This document shows, piece by piece, positions 9,353 through 17,064 of a stretch of DNA of 25,562 nucleotides. Every line of letters begins with the position of its first letter. Positions within the stretch are counted from its first letter, which is position 1. Under the pieces are notes generated by a model. The model ran no database searches and was not told where the DNA came from. It saw only the letters and a list, made by a program, of their open reading frames with translations. Position numbers and translations under genes: made by a program. Source of the DNA: Chara braunii (Eukaryota > Streptophyta > Charophyceae > Charales > Characeae); assembly GCA_003427395.1 (NCBI GenBank), contig BFEA01001208.1, positions 28,592 through 54,153 of the forward strand, written 5' to 3'.

Positions 9353-9425
9353 CAATCAGTTATTAGCGATCAGTTTCTAGCAATCAGTTTTCAACAATAT
9401 GTTTCCTGCAATCAGTTTGATAACC
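9353..9425 (+). repeat. 14-15-bp tandem array, AATCAGTTTTCAGC-like
   Basis: Successive units read like CAATCAGTTATTAGC, GATCAGTTTCTAGC, AATCAGTTTTCAAC, AATATGTTTCCTGC and AATCAGTTTGATAAC. This is the clearest periodic part of the CAG-type repeats. The ATG at 9399 comes from one decayed unit, so it may not be the real start of the ORF that follows. Confidence 0.65.
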
Positions 9426-10163
9426 AGTTCGCAGGGACCATCAGATCAGCTTGTACTGGCAAGGGTACTCATGAGCACAGTTCAGTCTACACCTGTCAGT
9501 GAGTCGGTGCTGGCCAACCTCAATCGGATCTCATGCAAAGAGGCATTTCGTTATNAGTATGTTAGTGCCATTGGTTTCAGACAGGGAGATCTGTCAATCT
9601 TCGTTGTCCNTACCAGTTTTNNTGATGGCACTATTCANGATCTGAGGCCTTATCTGAAGAAGGGCAAGGAGGCTCATGAACTTTTTGATCCAGTCTGGGT
9701 CTCAGCCACCGAATATCTTGAGCGGAGAGAGAGGGAGCTCGATGAGAGTGGTACTACGTTGATCCGTAGCTTCGGGNCGAGGCTTTATACTGACTATCCT
9801 ATGCCTCCAGTTCTTTCTCTTCTCAGTGATGGCACGAGTTGGCTGAATGTGATTGGTTTGGCAAAGAGATACATCTCTCCGGCGATGATCGACATTGAGG
9901 CATTGACTGAGCCCACCGAGTATCCCTACCTCAGACCAGAAATCTTTTCGGTGGACAGACTGCCTACTTTATGGGAGGAGTTTTGCTCCATGGTTAACTA
10001 CCGTGTCATGTGCCTCGGATGGTCATGCTCAGAGCTTGCTGGCTACAAGTGGCATTTTGTTACGAAGCCTCAGTCTCTGATTGTACGTGGGCGTGGGTCA
10101 CGACACCAGAGAAGATCAGTGAAAAGAGACATCGAGAGAGAGACTGACCAGAGGGATGAGTGA
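9399..10163 (+). CDS. Accessory ORF A (family I), unknown function
   Basis: 254 residues if read from ATG 9399. That ATG lies inside a tandem repeat, so ATG 9471 (residue 25) is a likely alternative. Landmarks shared with B, C and D: CKEAFRY at residues 46-52; G-T-I-x-DLRPYL around 77-86; a Trp and a charged helix (W100 to about L114); PMPP at 134-137; DGTSWL at 144-149; and RPEIF at 179-183, matched only by the tail of D. The C-terminal 60 residues are basic. A has no membrane segment. It is the longest family copy and the only one followed by a candidate poly(A) signal. Three undetermined residues lie in the core. No known fold or enzyme motif is recognised. Confidence 0.7.
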   Translation: MFPAISLITSSQGPSDQLVLARVLMSTVQSTPVSESVLANLNRISCKEAFRYXYVSAIGFRQGDLSIFVVXTSFXDGTIXDLRPYLKKGKEAHELFDPVWVSATEYLERRERELDESGTTLIRSFGXRLYTDYPMPPVLSLLSDGTSWLNVIGLAKRYISPAMIDIEALTEPTEYPYLRPEIFSVDRLPTLWEEFCSMVNYRVMCLGWSCSELAGYKWHFVTKPQSLIVRGRGSRHQRRSVKRDIERETDQRDE

Positions 10164-10422
10164 GGACTCTTGAGAGCTGCTGACCACGCTCGTTTATGTG
10201 TATTTTCTGAGATAATTATGAGTTCTCATTCTTCCCTCATTCAATTGCCCCTGTCTTTGCTCAAGTCAGTCAGTCTTATTTTCTGCATTATTCTTGCTTG
10301 TCGATTGCCATCGTGGATGTTTTGTCACAGTTCTCAAAATCAAATTGACATAATTGATGTCAGCGTAGCACCCCATAATTTTATGATTATTATTTGCATA
10401 ATTCTCTGCTGTTCCGAATCAA

Positions 10423-10428
10423 AATAAA
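10423..10428 (+). terminator. Candidate polyadenylation signal after ORF A
   Basis: AATAAA in AAAATAAAAGATTCC, 260 bases after the stop of A. The intervening DNA is T-rich and contains a hydrophobic 85-codon frame (10170-10427) that I do not trust. If used, this signal would end a short message before B and gag. Confidence 0.3.
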
Positions 10429-10429
10429 A

Positions 10430-10937
10430 GATTCCTAAGATTGGGGACCGGCGAAGACCGCAATTGAAGGGTCTCGCTCGAAGCCGGACGCACACAACAG
10501 GAAGGGATTTACATTATTTAATTTATTTTATTTATTGCAATCACATTCAGAATCCTGCGTGACAGCCTGTTGGCTTTCTGGTCGCCCAAAGAGGCCCGAC
10601 TGGAAAAAGTGCGACAAAAATGNCGCCAATGCCGGGGACATGAAAAGATTTTCGTGTCCGGAGCGAACCTGGGTCATCATCATCTTTGAGNTTTGATTAG
10701 GACCTGAGAACTGTTGACGTTTCTGTGAGCTTCATGTTCNATTTTATTATTCTCATCTAAGTNCCGATTTTCTTGAGAATCACGATTGCTAACTGTGATT
10801 TATTTGTTCCTTGTGTGAGGTACCANACTGGATCNGGAAAGGAGATTGATACTATTGACTGGAGAGAATCGAATTTGATATCAGGTATGTCCAATTATCG
10901 CTCAACACACTGAAAGGAATCGAAAGGAAGAGAGTAA
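10430..10937 (+). other. Spacer between accessory ORFs A and B
   Basis: About 500 bases with an AT-rich stretch (about 10503-10545), several Ns and no ORF. CAG|GTATGT at 10882-10890 matches a 5' splice-site consensus, but I cannot pick a partner acceptor. Confidence 0.4.
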
Positions 10938-10970
10938 GACGAATCAAGACAAACGCTGGTCGACGNTGTT

Positions 10971-11366
10971 NTGAAAGATTTGTCTAAATTTGCTACAAGA
11001 GANANATTTCCTTACAAGTATGAGGCTTNTTGGGGCTATCATTCTTGTGGCTCAACCATCTGCGTAGTNNTGACTCATTTTTTGGAGGGAGATATCTACG
11101 ATATCCGCCCATATGTTAAGGAAGGAGGCAACAATGATGGTGAAAATTTTAATTGGTTATGGGAGATCGTGATCCAACTTATCTATGATGAAAAGAAAGA
11201 CTTGATCCAGCAAAAGAAGAAAGTGGAATGGGGTATAATGCCACTAACATACAAGACTGTTCCAATCCCTCCTATACCTGACAGCTATTGTGATGGGACT
11301 AACTGGCTGCCGATAATCAACATGGTATTGACAGGGGAGAAAAGAAGAGGTGGTCATGAGAGTTGA
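10971..11366 (+). CDS. Accessory ORF B (family I), unknown function
   Basis: The frame is open from 10938, after a TAA, to TGA 11364-11366. The best start is NTG at 10971, which would be ATG if the ambiguous base is A; otherwise no ATG precedes the conserved core. Family landmarks: FPYKYE near the N-terminus; GDIYDIRPYVKEG; W-containing helix (NWLWEIVIQLIYDEKKDL); PIPPIP; and DGTNWLPII. It is closest to A in the DIRPYV and DGTxWL blocks and lacks the tail seen in A and D. The ATG of C (11356) overlaps its stop by 11 bases in another frame. Function is unknown. Confidence 0.65.
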   Translation, partial: XKDLSKFATRXXFPYKYEAXWGYHSCGSTICVXXTHFLEGDIYDIRPYVKEGGNNDGENFNWLWEIVIQLIYDEKKDLIQQKKKVEWGIMPLTYKTVPIPPIPDSYCDGTNWLPIINMVLTGEKRRGGHES

Positions 11367-11848
11367 AGAGATTTCAGCAGAAGTAATCAGACAAAGAAGG
11401 TCAAATTTGGGCAGAGGTTCGGGTCCAAGTCAAGAGAAGGTTGAATGTCTCCTAAGGTCGCTGAATACTTTAAGCAAAAGAGAGGCATTTCCGTATGAAG
11501 TTGTCAGGTATGAGATGGTCGAGAGCGGATGGGAGCAAGAACGATTATATGTATTGACGTTCTATTTCACAGATCTGGATGTGTATGATGTGAGAATCCA
11601 TGTTCCAAAAGAAAGAAGTGTTGATTCAGTGTATGAGAGATGTTGGGGATTTGTTGAAGAGGTAGTACTGAGAGAGAAAGAGAGACTTGAAAGAGAACAA
11701 ATGCTTCANTGGGTCAACTCGATTTACTGTCTTTGATGGACTCCCAGTCCCTCCTTTACCTGATATTAATCTATCTAAAGACAATTGGCATGCCATGATA
11801 AAGTTTGCATGGAAAGTGAAGAGAGCCCCAAAAGAACACTCTCAGTAG
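11356..11848 (+). pseudogene. Accessory ORF C (family I), frameshifted
   Basis: Frame 1 from ATG 11356 to TGA 11734-11736 encodes SKREAFPYE, LDVYDVRIHVPKE and a long charged helix after CWGFVEE. The expected PP-and-W block is missing from that frame but is present in frame 2. There, from about 11705 to TAG 11846-11848, the sequence reads PVPPLPD, then DNWHAMIKF. So a one-base shift around 11702-11735, near an N, separates the two halves. Either this copy has an indel or assembly error, or the shift is programmed; no slippery heptamer is obvious. The family signature SKREAFPY here is the cleanest of the four copies. Confidence 0.6.
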
Positions 11849-12357
11849 CCAGGATAACTACTGTGAGGGGTAAACTCTACGAGGTGATAGNGTATGATAA
11901 TCCTTTTNTGATTCTTACATATGAGACTTGTGAGAGAGGTCCTATAATATTTCACATCCCAGTGGTCAAATTTCTAAGTACTGGCAGCCTGGACGTACAC
12001 ATTTATGTACCAGCAGGTCTAGAAAAGGAAGATGACTACTTGAAGTGTCAGACAGGTGCTTATATTAGTCNCATAAGANCCGAAGAGTGGCTTGAGAAGT
12101 TGAAAAGAAAAGTAACATGGNGGAAAGAAGTGAGACAATTTGAGNGGNTTCCTGAGTTCTCANTTGCTAAGGGATTTGAAGACANGAGAGATTGGATGCC
12201 TCTGTTGGAAGCTATTGCTGAGATTNGTAGAGCAAGAGAAAAAGATTCCACTGTGATGATAAAATCCTTACTCCTGAGTACCTTTGAACACAGATTCGAA
12301 ATCCCTGACTATGTTCAACCTGAGATCTACCTTTCAGATGTTGCTTATGATGATTAG
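11809..12357 (+). CDS. Accessory ORF D (family I, most divergent), unknown function
   Basis: The reading frame is open from 11785; the first ATG is at 11809, overlapping the frame-2 end of C by 40 bases. Product about 182 residues, ending at TAG 12355-12357. It retains GSLDVHIYVPAG (equivalent to G-D-I-Y-D-I-R-P-Y-V in B), a charged helix with Trp (EEWLEKLKRKVTW), RDWMPLLEAI (equivalent to DGTNWLPII) and the tail YVQPEIYLSD, which matches YLRPEIFSVD of A. The N-terminal AFPY block is replaced by KLYEVI. Eight or more undetermined residues lower confidence in detail. It belongs to the same family as A-C but shows no recognisable activity. Confidence 0.6.
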   Translation: MESEESPKRTLSVARITTVRGKLYEVIXYDNPFXILTYETCERGPIIFHIPVVKFLSTGSLDVHIYVPAGLEKEDDYLKCQTGAYISXIRXEEWLEKLKRKVTWXKEVRQFEXXPEFSXAKGFEDXRDWMPLLEAIAEIXRAREKDSTVMIKSLLLSTFEHRFEIPDYVQPEIYLSDVAYDD

Positions 12358-12650
12358 CAATACCTANTTTGAATGAACAACTGACACTAGGAGTTGTGTT
12401 GGAAGGTAGAGTGGTCAAGATAGAAGANACTCTTCGGATCTCTGACAGAAATTTTTCTACCCTAGATNAANTTGAGTTTTTGCAGCCTTTCTTGGATNGC
12501 ATGAGAGNTTCTGCTTTGAGAATTATCACTGGTCAGACTGAGATAAGCTATCTGTTAAAGGTNGTGAAAGTAGGAACTACTGAGAGAGTATCATATCACA
12601 CTTTTCAGGAACGGGTCTCTCTCGCAAAAAGGATCAACAGTGGGCTGTAA
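12354..12650 (+). CDS. Accessory small ORF E (family II), unknown function
   Basis: The open frame begins after a stop at 12351 and overlaps the last codon of D. No ATG lies upstream of the conserved part (first codon with initiator potential is TTG 12369), so it may depend on a shift from D or have lost its start. The core aligns with F: S-A-L-R-I-I-T-G-Q-T-E-I-S-Y-L-L and closing VSLAKRI against VSLARRV. F follows in the same frame, separated by a single TAA (12648-12650) and one codon. Predicted layout is strand-helix-strand-strand-helix as in the ORFs at 7725 and 9022. Confidence 0.5.
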   Translation, partial: LAIPXLNEQLTLGVVLEGRVVKIEXTLRISDRNFSTLDXXEFLQPFLDXMRXSALRIITGQTEISYLLKXVKVGTTERVSYHTFQERVSLAKRINSGL

Positions 12651-12653
12651 ACG

Positions 12654-12989
12654 ATGCAATTTGAAAAAGAGGTTATAGACCTGACTCGATATTTTATGAT
12701 TCGNGGTACTATAAAGGGGTATGACAGAAGACTGAGTAGGGATGATGAGAGAGAGTGGATTGAAGATTACATTGGAAGGCTGAGAAGGATTGCACTATCA
12801 TTGATCACTACCCAATCCATTATTGTTTATACCCTATATGTACAGAACTCTCAAGGGGTAGAACAGACAAGAGAAAAAAGAAACGAGCCTGTATCCCTCG
12901 CTAGAAGAGTGAGAGACTGTGGAGCAAGGAGTGAGAGGACAAGGGTGACAGANGGAGAGAAGAGGATATCTGAGAAAATCTATGGTTAA
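12654..12989 (+). CDS. Accessory small ORF F (family II), unknown function
   Basis: 111 residues from ATG 12654 to TAA 12987-12989. It shares IALSLITTQSIIVYTLYV and PVSLARRV with E and the corresponding helix-strand of the ORF at 9022. It has a longer basic tail (RSERTRVT...GEKRISEKIYG). It starts four bases after the stop of E, in the same frame. Its stop is followed by G and then the gag ATG (TAAGATG), and an upstream gag ATG at 12982 overlaps it. Such spacing suggests reinitiation or a shared transcript. No known domain is recognised. Confidence 0.6.
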   Translation: MQFEKEVIDLTRYFMIXGTIKGYDRRLSRDDEREWIEDYIGRLRRIALSLITTQSIIVYTLYVQNSQGVEQTREKRNEPVSLARRVRDCGARSERTRVTXGEKRISEKIYG

Positions 12990-12990
12990 G

Positions 12991-14265
12991 ATGGCAGGAC
13001 GAGGGAGACCGAGTACATCAGCAGGGACCAATGAAGAGACTTTGGTTGGAGTTATACGAAAATTGGTTGAAANAGTTGATACTATAAAAGGGGGATCAGA
13101 CATTGCAAGAGCAAAGAGGCCAGATGAGAGAATTCCCTGCTTAAGAGGACCCCAAGTTAATGACTTCCTGGATGAGTATGAGTTATTTGGACTCAGTTAT
13201 GGCTGGACAGATAAGCAACGACTTAAGCACCTCCTATCTTATTGTGATACTGACTCAAGACTGGCAGTTCAAGAATTGATGGAAAGAGCTACTACATGGG
13301 AAGAGATCAAAGAGAGACTGAAATTTTTTTTTGAGAAAGATTCAGTTTCAACTACAACAAAGGATTTACTCAATATTAGAAGAGCTAAATATGACACGTT
13401 CAATGTTTTCCTTTAGACCTTCATCCGAACAGCAAGAAAAATTCCATACTTGGATGAAGCTCAGAGATGCCATATATTTTTGACAAATTTTACTGACACT
13501 GAAAGNCAAGCAATTCTTAATCAAGCTCAGCACTATCCTCTCAGATGGGATGAAATGGTTGCAATCATAAGAACTCTACCTACGGTCTCCCATAAGAAAT
13601 GGTCACTGNATCAGATCAGTACTTTGGCCAAGGATTGNGAAACTGAGAATGGAATGAATAGAGGAAGGAATCTAACTGCTGAGAATATTCTTCAAAAGGT
13701 GATGGCTAACTTTATGTCTGCTAGGCCTGCAATGCATGTTGTGGATGACAGGGGAAAGAAAAAGGTTGAAAGTGAGGACGATGACGACGACGATGATGAC
13801 AACGAAAATCATGGTAAGAAGGGGGATTCGTCTAGAGCCAAAAGGAATAAGAAAAATGATGATGGAGGAAACAGAGAGAGAATGAAATATGATGAGCGTC
13901 CTAAGAGGAGTTTTACTTGCTACTATTGTGGCGAAAGTGGACATACTACCACCTACTGCAAGCCACTTGAGGAGGATGTAAGAAGTGGGGTGGCAAAGAA
14001 AGATGCAATGAGCCCTGTCTCTGATAGTTCATGGAATAAGTTGGATCCCAGATATCCGGGGGGTATGAGACTTCTTGCTCTTAAACATGATGAAAAGATG
14101 AAGATTAAGAAAAAAAGAAAGGTCAATGTGAGTGTTCATTTCCTCACTCGAGACTTGCCTAATGAACTGGTACAAAAAACAGATGACCCTGAACCGGAAC
14201 GTTCACAGAAAAAGAACGAACGGGGGAAAAAGAGAAACTTTATGAGACTGAGATTTCTGATGTGA
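12991..14265 (+). pseudogene. gag: gag: capsid and nucleocapsid region, broken
   Basis: Frame 1; ATG 12991 directly follows the stop of F, and ATG 12982 is also possible. Capsid-like segment: FLDEYELFGLSYGWTDKQRL, then LLSYC, a W-containing helix (TTWEEIKERLKFFF) and, after an in-frame TAG at 13414-13416, ARKIPYLDEAQR and FLTNFTD. The same frame continues, so this is one gene with one nonsense codon. An Asp-rich run near 13775-13802 precedes a CCHC zinc knuckle, CYYCGESGHTTTYC (13918-13959; C-x2-C-x4-H-x4-C), which in retroelements binds RNA. The frame ends at TGA 14263. However, frame 3 between about 14199 and TGA 14361-14363 looks like the natural acidic C-terminus (ETEISDVITKMLEETEGD), pointing to a frameshift near 14200. 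Confidence 0.85.
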
Positions 14266-15108
14266 TTACTAAGATGCTGGAAGAAACGGAAGGTGACGCT
14301 GTGTTTCAAGGAAGCAATGACATTAGCACCCAAACTGAGAGAAAAGTTGAAAAGTTTGATTGAGAAGAAGAAAATGAAAGTTAATTACTTGGGGTCAGTC
14401 TTTCCCAACCAAGTGAATAGATCACTACCGGGTTGCAAAATGAGATTTTCAACCATGGGTTGTGGGCACCTTACAATTCGCATTAATCAAGTGAAAATTC
14501 TAGGCCTAGTAGATTCTAGGGCGGAGATGATACTTCTGTCACGAAGAACGATGGAAGCATATAATTTATCTATTGACAGACCTGCACAAAACGTACTAAG
14601 TAATATTGCAGGAGAGCTGTTCGTGGCAGGATTTATTGATAATTTGCCTATTAAGGTTGGGACAATGACTGTGAAAGTATTGAGTTTTGTAGTACCGGAT
14701 CTGGATCATGACTGTATCTTGGGAACTCCATTCTTGCATAGGATGGAGGCGGTCCAATTTTTCAGTCATGAGGGGTCATCTTGGATCAGTCTGCAGGATC
14801 CCGAGACTGCTCAAGAGCAGACCTTTATGGTCGGTACAAAAAATGATTTCAAGCATCAACTATCTGCTAATTCGATCAGGAGGGAGGAATCTGCTGAAAG
14901 AGTTAGGAGACTAAAGGAGGAAGGAAAACGAGAAGCAAAAGAAGAGATTTCAGTGGGAATCAATCAAGTTTCGAAAATGATGAAAACGCTTGGTAAACTC
15001 GAGGATGAGGATGAACAAATTGAAGCTTTCAAGAAGGCTGTAGAGACTGCTAAGGGAGGAAAGATGAAATTGAGATTTGCATCGACTCACTCTTTTTTAG
15101 GAAAATAG
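14266..15108 (+). CDS. Aspartic protease (retropepsin) region, active-site glycine replaced
   Basis: Frame 1, open from 14266 to TAG 15106-15108; the first ATG is 14293. The retropepsin core reads ILGLVDSRAEMILLS, then VVPDLDHDCILGTPFL, matching the family patterns L-[VI]-D-[ST]-G-A and I-L-G-x-P-[FW]-L. The catalytic Asp is present (14512-14514), but the usual Gly of DSG is Arg (AGG 14518-14520, one G-to-A change from GGG), which should disable it. It normally cleaves the Gag-Pol polyprotein as a dimer. The C-terminal part is a charged helical linker (EESAERVRRLKEEGKREAKEE). It ends on T TTT TTA followed two codons later by TAG, and coding resumes in the -1 frame. Confidence 0.85.
   Translation, partial: LLRCWKKRKVTLCFKEAMTLAPKLREKLKSLIEKKKMKVNYLGSVFPNQVNRSLPGCKMRFSTMGCGHLTIRINQVKILGLVDSRAEMILLSRRTMEAYNLSIDRPAQNVLSNIAGELFVAGFIDNLPIKVGTMTVKVLSFVVPDLDHDCILGTPFLHRMEAVQFFSHEGSSWISLQDPETAQEQTFMVGTKNDFKHQLSANSIRREESAERVRRLKEEGKREAKEEISVGINQVSKMMKTLGKLEDEDEQIEAFKKAVETAKGGKMKLRFASTHSFLGK
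15093..15099 (+). promoter_or_regulatory. Candidate -1 ribosomal frameshift site T TTT TTA
   Basis: In frame 1 the codons are TCT TTT TTA GGA AAA TAG, so T TTT TTA fits X-XXY-YYZ, the heptamer used by HIV-1. A -1 slip enters frame 3, which is open and protein-like to 15320. A one-base loss from a T7 run would give the same picture. Confidence 0.5.
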
Positions 15109-15388
15109 TCACTGGGTCAAAAAAAAAATACAAACCCAAGGGGGTAAAGAAAAACCTAGTGGCAGTATTAATAGAGAAAGATTATGATGAAACATTGGAA
15201 AAGGAGAGACAAATTATAAGAGCATTGAGGGAATCGGCAAAACTGGAGAATAGGGTCACCAGAGAAAGGTTTGACACAATGAAGATAGACTCGGATCAGT
15301 TTATCCTGCCTAAAGAGAAATAATATATCTTTAGGATGTGTCAGGAGTTCTCTGGTGCTTTCTCCTTTAATGATGAAAGAGAGGGCGA
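15109..15388 (+). pseudogene. Protease-RT linker, broken
   Basis: Frame 3 encodes a charged linker (KKKYKPKGVKKNLVAVLIEK and onwards) up to TAA 15321-15323. It continues in the same frame with FRMCQEFSGAFSFNDEREGD, the F-x-D-x-F-like segment that precedes RT in Ty3/gypsy polyproteins. A further one-base shift near 15380 joins frame 2, where RT starts. So this stretch has one nonsense codon and one frameshift relative to a continuous pol. Confidence 0.7.
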
Positions 15389-16741
15389 TTGGACGTGGAC
15401 ATGATCAAGATGGCCAAAATTTGGACAGTTGATCATGTTCCATGGAATGATAGACCAACTAAGTATGCCCTAAAGGAAGAAGCGGAAGTAGTAAAATACC
15501 TTGACAAGAAGATTGCATCCAATGTTACTGAACCTGCTGATGGACCATATGCTAACTACTGGTTTTGTTTCTGGAAACCAGGGGAAGGGCTAAGATGGAT
15601 ACAAAATCTTCAGAAACTCAATTCTGTGATGGTACGTGATGCAGGTAGCCTTCCTAATGCTGATCTCCTTGCTGAATCATTTGCTGGTCGATGTATTTAT
15701 TCTCTAGTTGACCTGTATTCTGGCTATGATCAGTTCCCTATTGATCCCACTAGCCGGCCAATGACTGCCATGCACACGCCAAGGAGGCTTGTTCAGATGA
15801 GTGTGGTACCTCAAGGCTGGACTAACGGAGTGGCAGTGGTTCAAAGGGATATGATCAAAGTCATGCATGATATTTCTCTTGAAATAACCAGTCCCTACAT
15901 TGATGATAATCCTGTAAAAGGACCCTTGGTAAGAGATGAGACTTTGGTCGCAGGGGGAGTCAAAAAGTTTGTCTGGGAACATGCTGAAGGAGTAAAGATG
16001 GTCCTAGAGAGACTTCAGAAGTATAATTTGACTGCGAGTGGGCCAAAGTCCCTTCTCTTCCAACCAGAAGAGACAATCTTGGACTTCAGATGCTTCTCCA
16101 AAGGTAGGAGCCCAAATCCCAAGAAGATAGACAAGAACTTGATCTGGCCTCTGCCTCTCAAAAGAGTGACAGACGTCAGGAGCTTCTTGGGAGTCTGTGG
16201 ATTTTGGAGGATTTGTATTCCTCATTTTGCTGCCCTTGCAGACCCTCTGAGAGAAATGGTAAGGCAAGGTGCTAACTTAGCATGGAATGACAAAAGACAA
16301 GTTGCAACAGAAACATTGAAAGAAAAACTAAGAGACGGTGGTGTAGTACTAGGAGTAACCTATTATGATGATGAGGAGACAAGACCTTTCATCATTGAGG
16401 CTGATGGAGGACCAGTGACATTGGGTGGAATGCTTATCCAGAAGGATGAAAACGGGAGAGAGAGGCCTCTAAGGTTTGAAAGCATAACCCTCAATTCTAC
16501 TAAAAGAGGCTACACCCAATTCAGGAAAGAACTACTGCCAATCATCCATAGCCTCAGGTGCTTTAGGCACTACGTTTTAGGAAGGAGATTCATCCTGAGG
16601 ACTGATGCATCTGCTGTGATTGGTGCTATTAAAAAACACCAACAGGTAGATCCAACAGTTAGCAGATGGATCGCCTTCATTTGGACATATGATTTTAGGC
16701 CGGAAAGATCCCCACTAAGAAGAACAGAGCGGATGGCTTAA
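15389..16741 (+). CDS. pol: Reverse transcriptase and RNase H
   Basis: Frame 2, 450 codons. This is a segment of pol rather than a gene with its own start. RT makes cDNA from the element RNA: motif A is SLVDLYSGYDQF, the PQG motif is VVPQGWTNG, and the catalytic box is YIDD (15896-15907), followed by thumb-like SFLGVCGFWRICIPHFA. RNase H, which removes the RNA template, has its acidic residues in EADGG (Asp 16403-16405), FRKELL (Glu 16529-16531) and RTDAS (Asp 16604-16606). The block VDPTVSRWIAFIWTYDF is typical of the RNase H end in some gypsy groups. No stop lies within the domain. After 16700 the natural continuation (NRADGLSRIEW) is found in frame 1, so an indel near 16700-16714 ends this frame early. 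Confidence 0.92.
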   Translation: MDVDMIKMAKIWTVDHVPWNDRPTKYALKEEAEVVKYLDKKIASNVTEPADGPYANYWFCFWKPGEGLRWIQNLQKLNSVMVRDAGSLPNADLLAESFAGRCIYSLVDLYSGYDQFPIDPTSRPMTAMHTPRRLVQMSVVPQGWTNGVAVVQRDMIKVMHDISLEITSPYIDDNPVKGPLVRDETLVAGGVKKFVWEHAEGVKMVLERLQKYNLTASGPKSLLFQPEETILDFRCFSKGRSPNPKKIDKNLIWPLPLKRVTDVRSFLGVCGFWRICIPHFAALADPLREMVRQGANLAWNDKRQVATETLKEKLRDGGVVLGVTYYDDEETRPFIIEADGGPVTLGGMLIQKDENGRERPLRFESITLNSTKRGYTQFRKELLPIIHSLRCFRHYVLGRRFILRTDASAVIGAIKKHQQVDPTVSRWIAFIWTYDFRPERSPLRRTERMA

Positions 16742-17064
16742 GCCGGATTGAGTGGCGAGAAGAAGAAGAAGATGTGAATGAGACAATTGAAGAATCTGCC
16801 TATGTTGATAATTTCCTTAATGAAAAATATGATGAGGATTATGAGGCACCATGCTCTTACAAGTGGAGTCTGTGGCCTGAAGAGAGAGACAGTTGGGGAG
16901 AAATCCCAAGTGCATACGTTTATGAATCGATTCTTAGGAAAGAGGAAGAAGATGAGCCCAACGATTGGTATGCTAAAATCAATGCAGCAACAGTGGTTGC
17001 TCATGAGATTGGGGAAAGTTCAGTTTCAAAGGAGGATGAAGAAAGTGAAAAGAAGGAAGAATAG
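16715..17064 (+). pseudogene. RNase H-integrase spacer, acidic
   Basis: Frame 1 from about 16715 continues the pol protein after the frameshift: NRADGLSRIEW, then a strongly acidic stretch with EEEEDVNETIEES, a Trp-rich segment (YKWSLWPEERDSWGEIP) and a Glu/Lys-rich end. It stops at TAG 17062-17064. The same frame resumes at once and reaches integrase, so one nonsense codon separates them. The function is probably that of a flexible tether. Confidence 0.7.

Noticed and set aside
7240-9425. CRISPR-like array
   Set aside because: Units are 14-15 bases or shorter, degenerate and without constant repeats or unique spacers, and the context is eukaryotic.
10170-10427. 85-codon ORF with hydrophobic stretches just after ORF A
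   Set aside because: The hydrophobicity follows from T-rich, UTR-like DNA before an AATAAA signal; no signal peptide logic or relative elsewhere in the window.
15704-15982. Minus-strand ORFs opposite gag and pol
   Set aside because: They are antisense shadows of clearly coding + strand domains.
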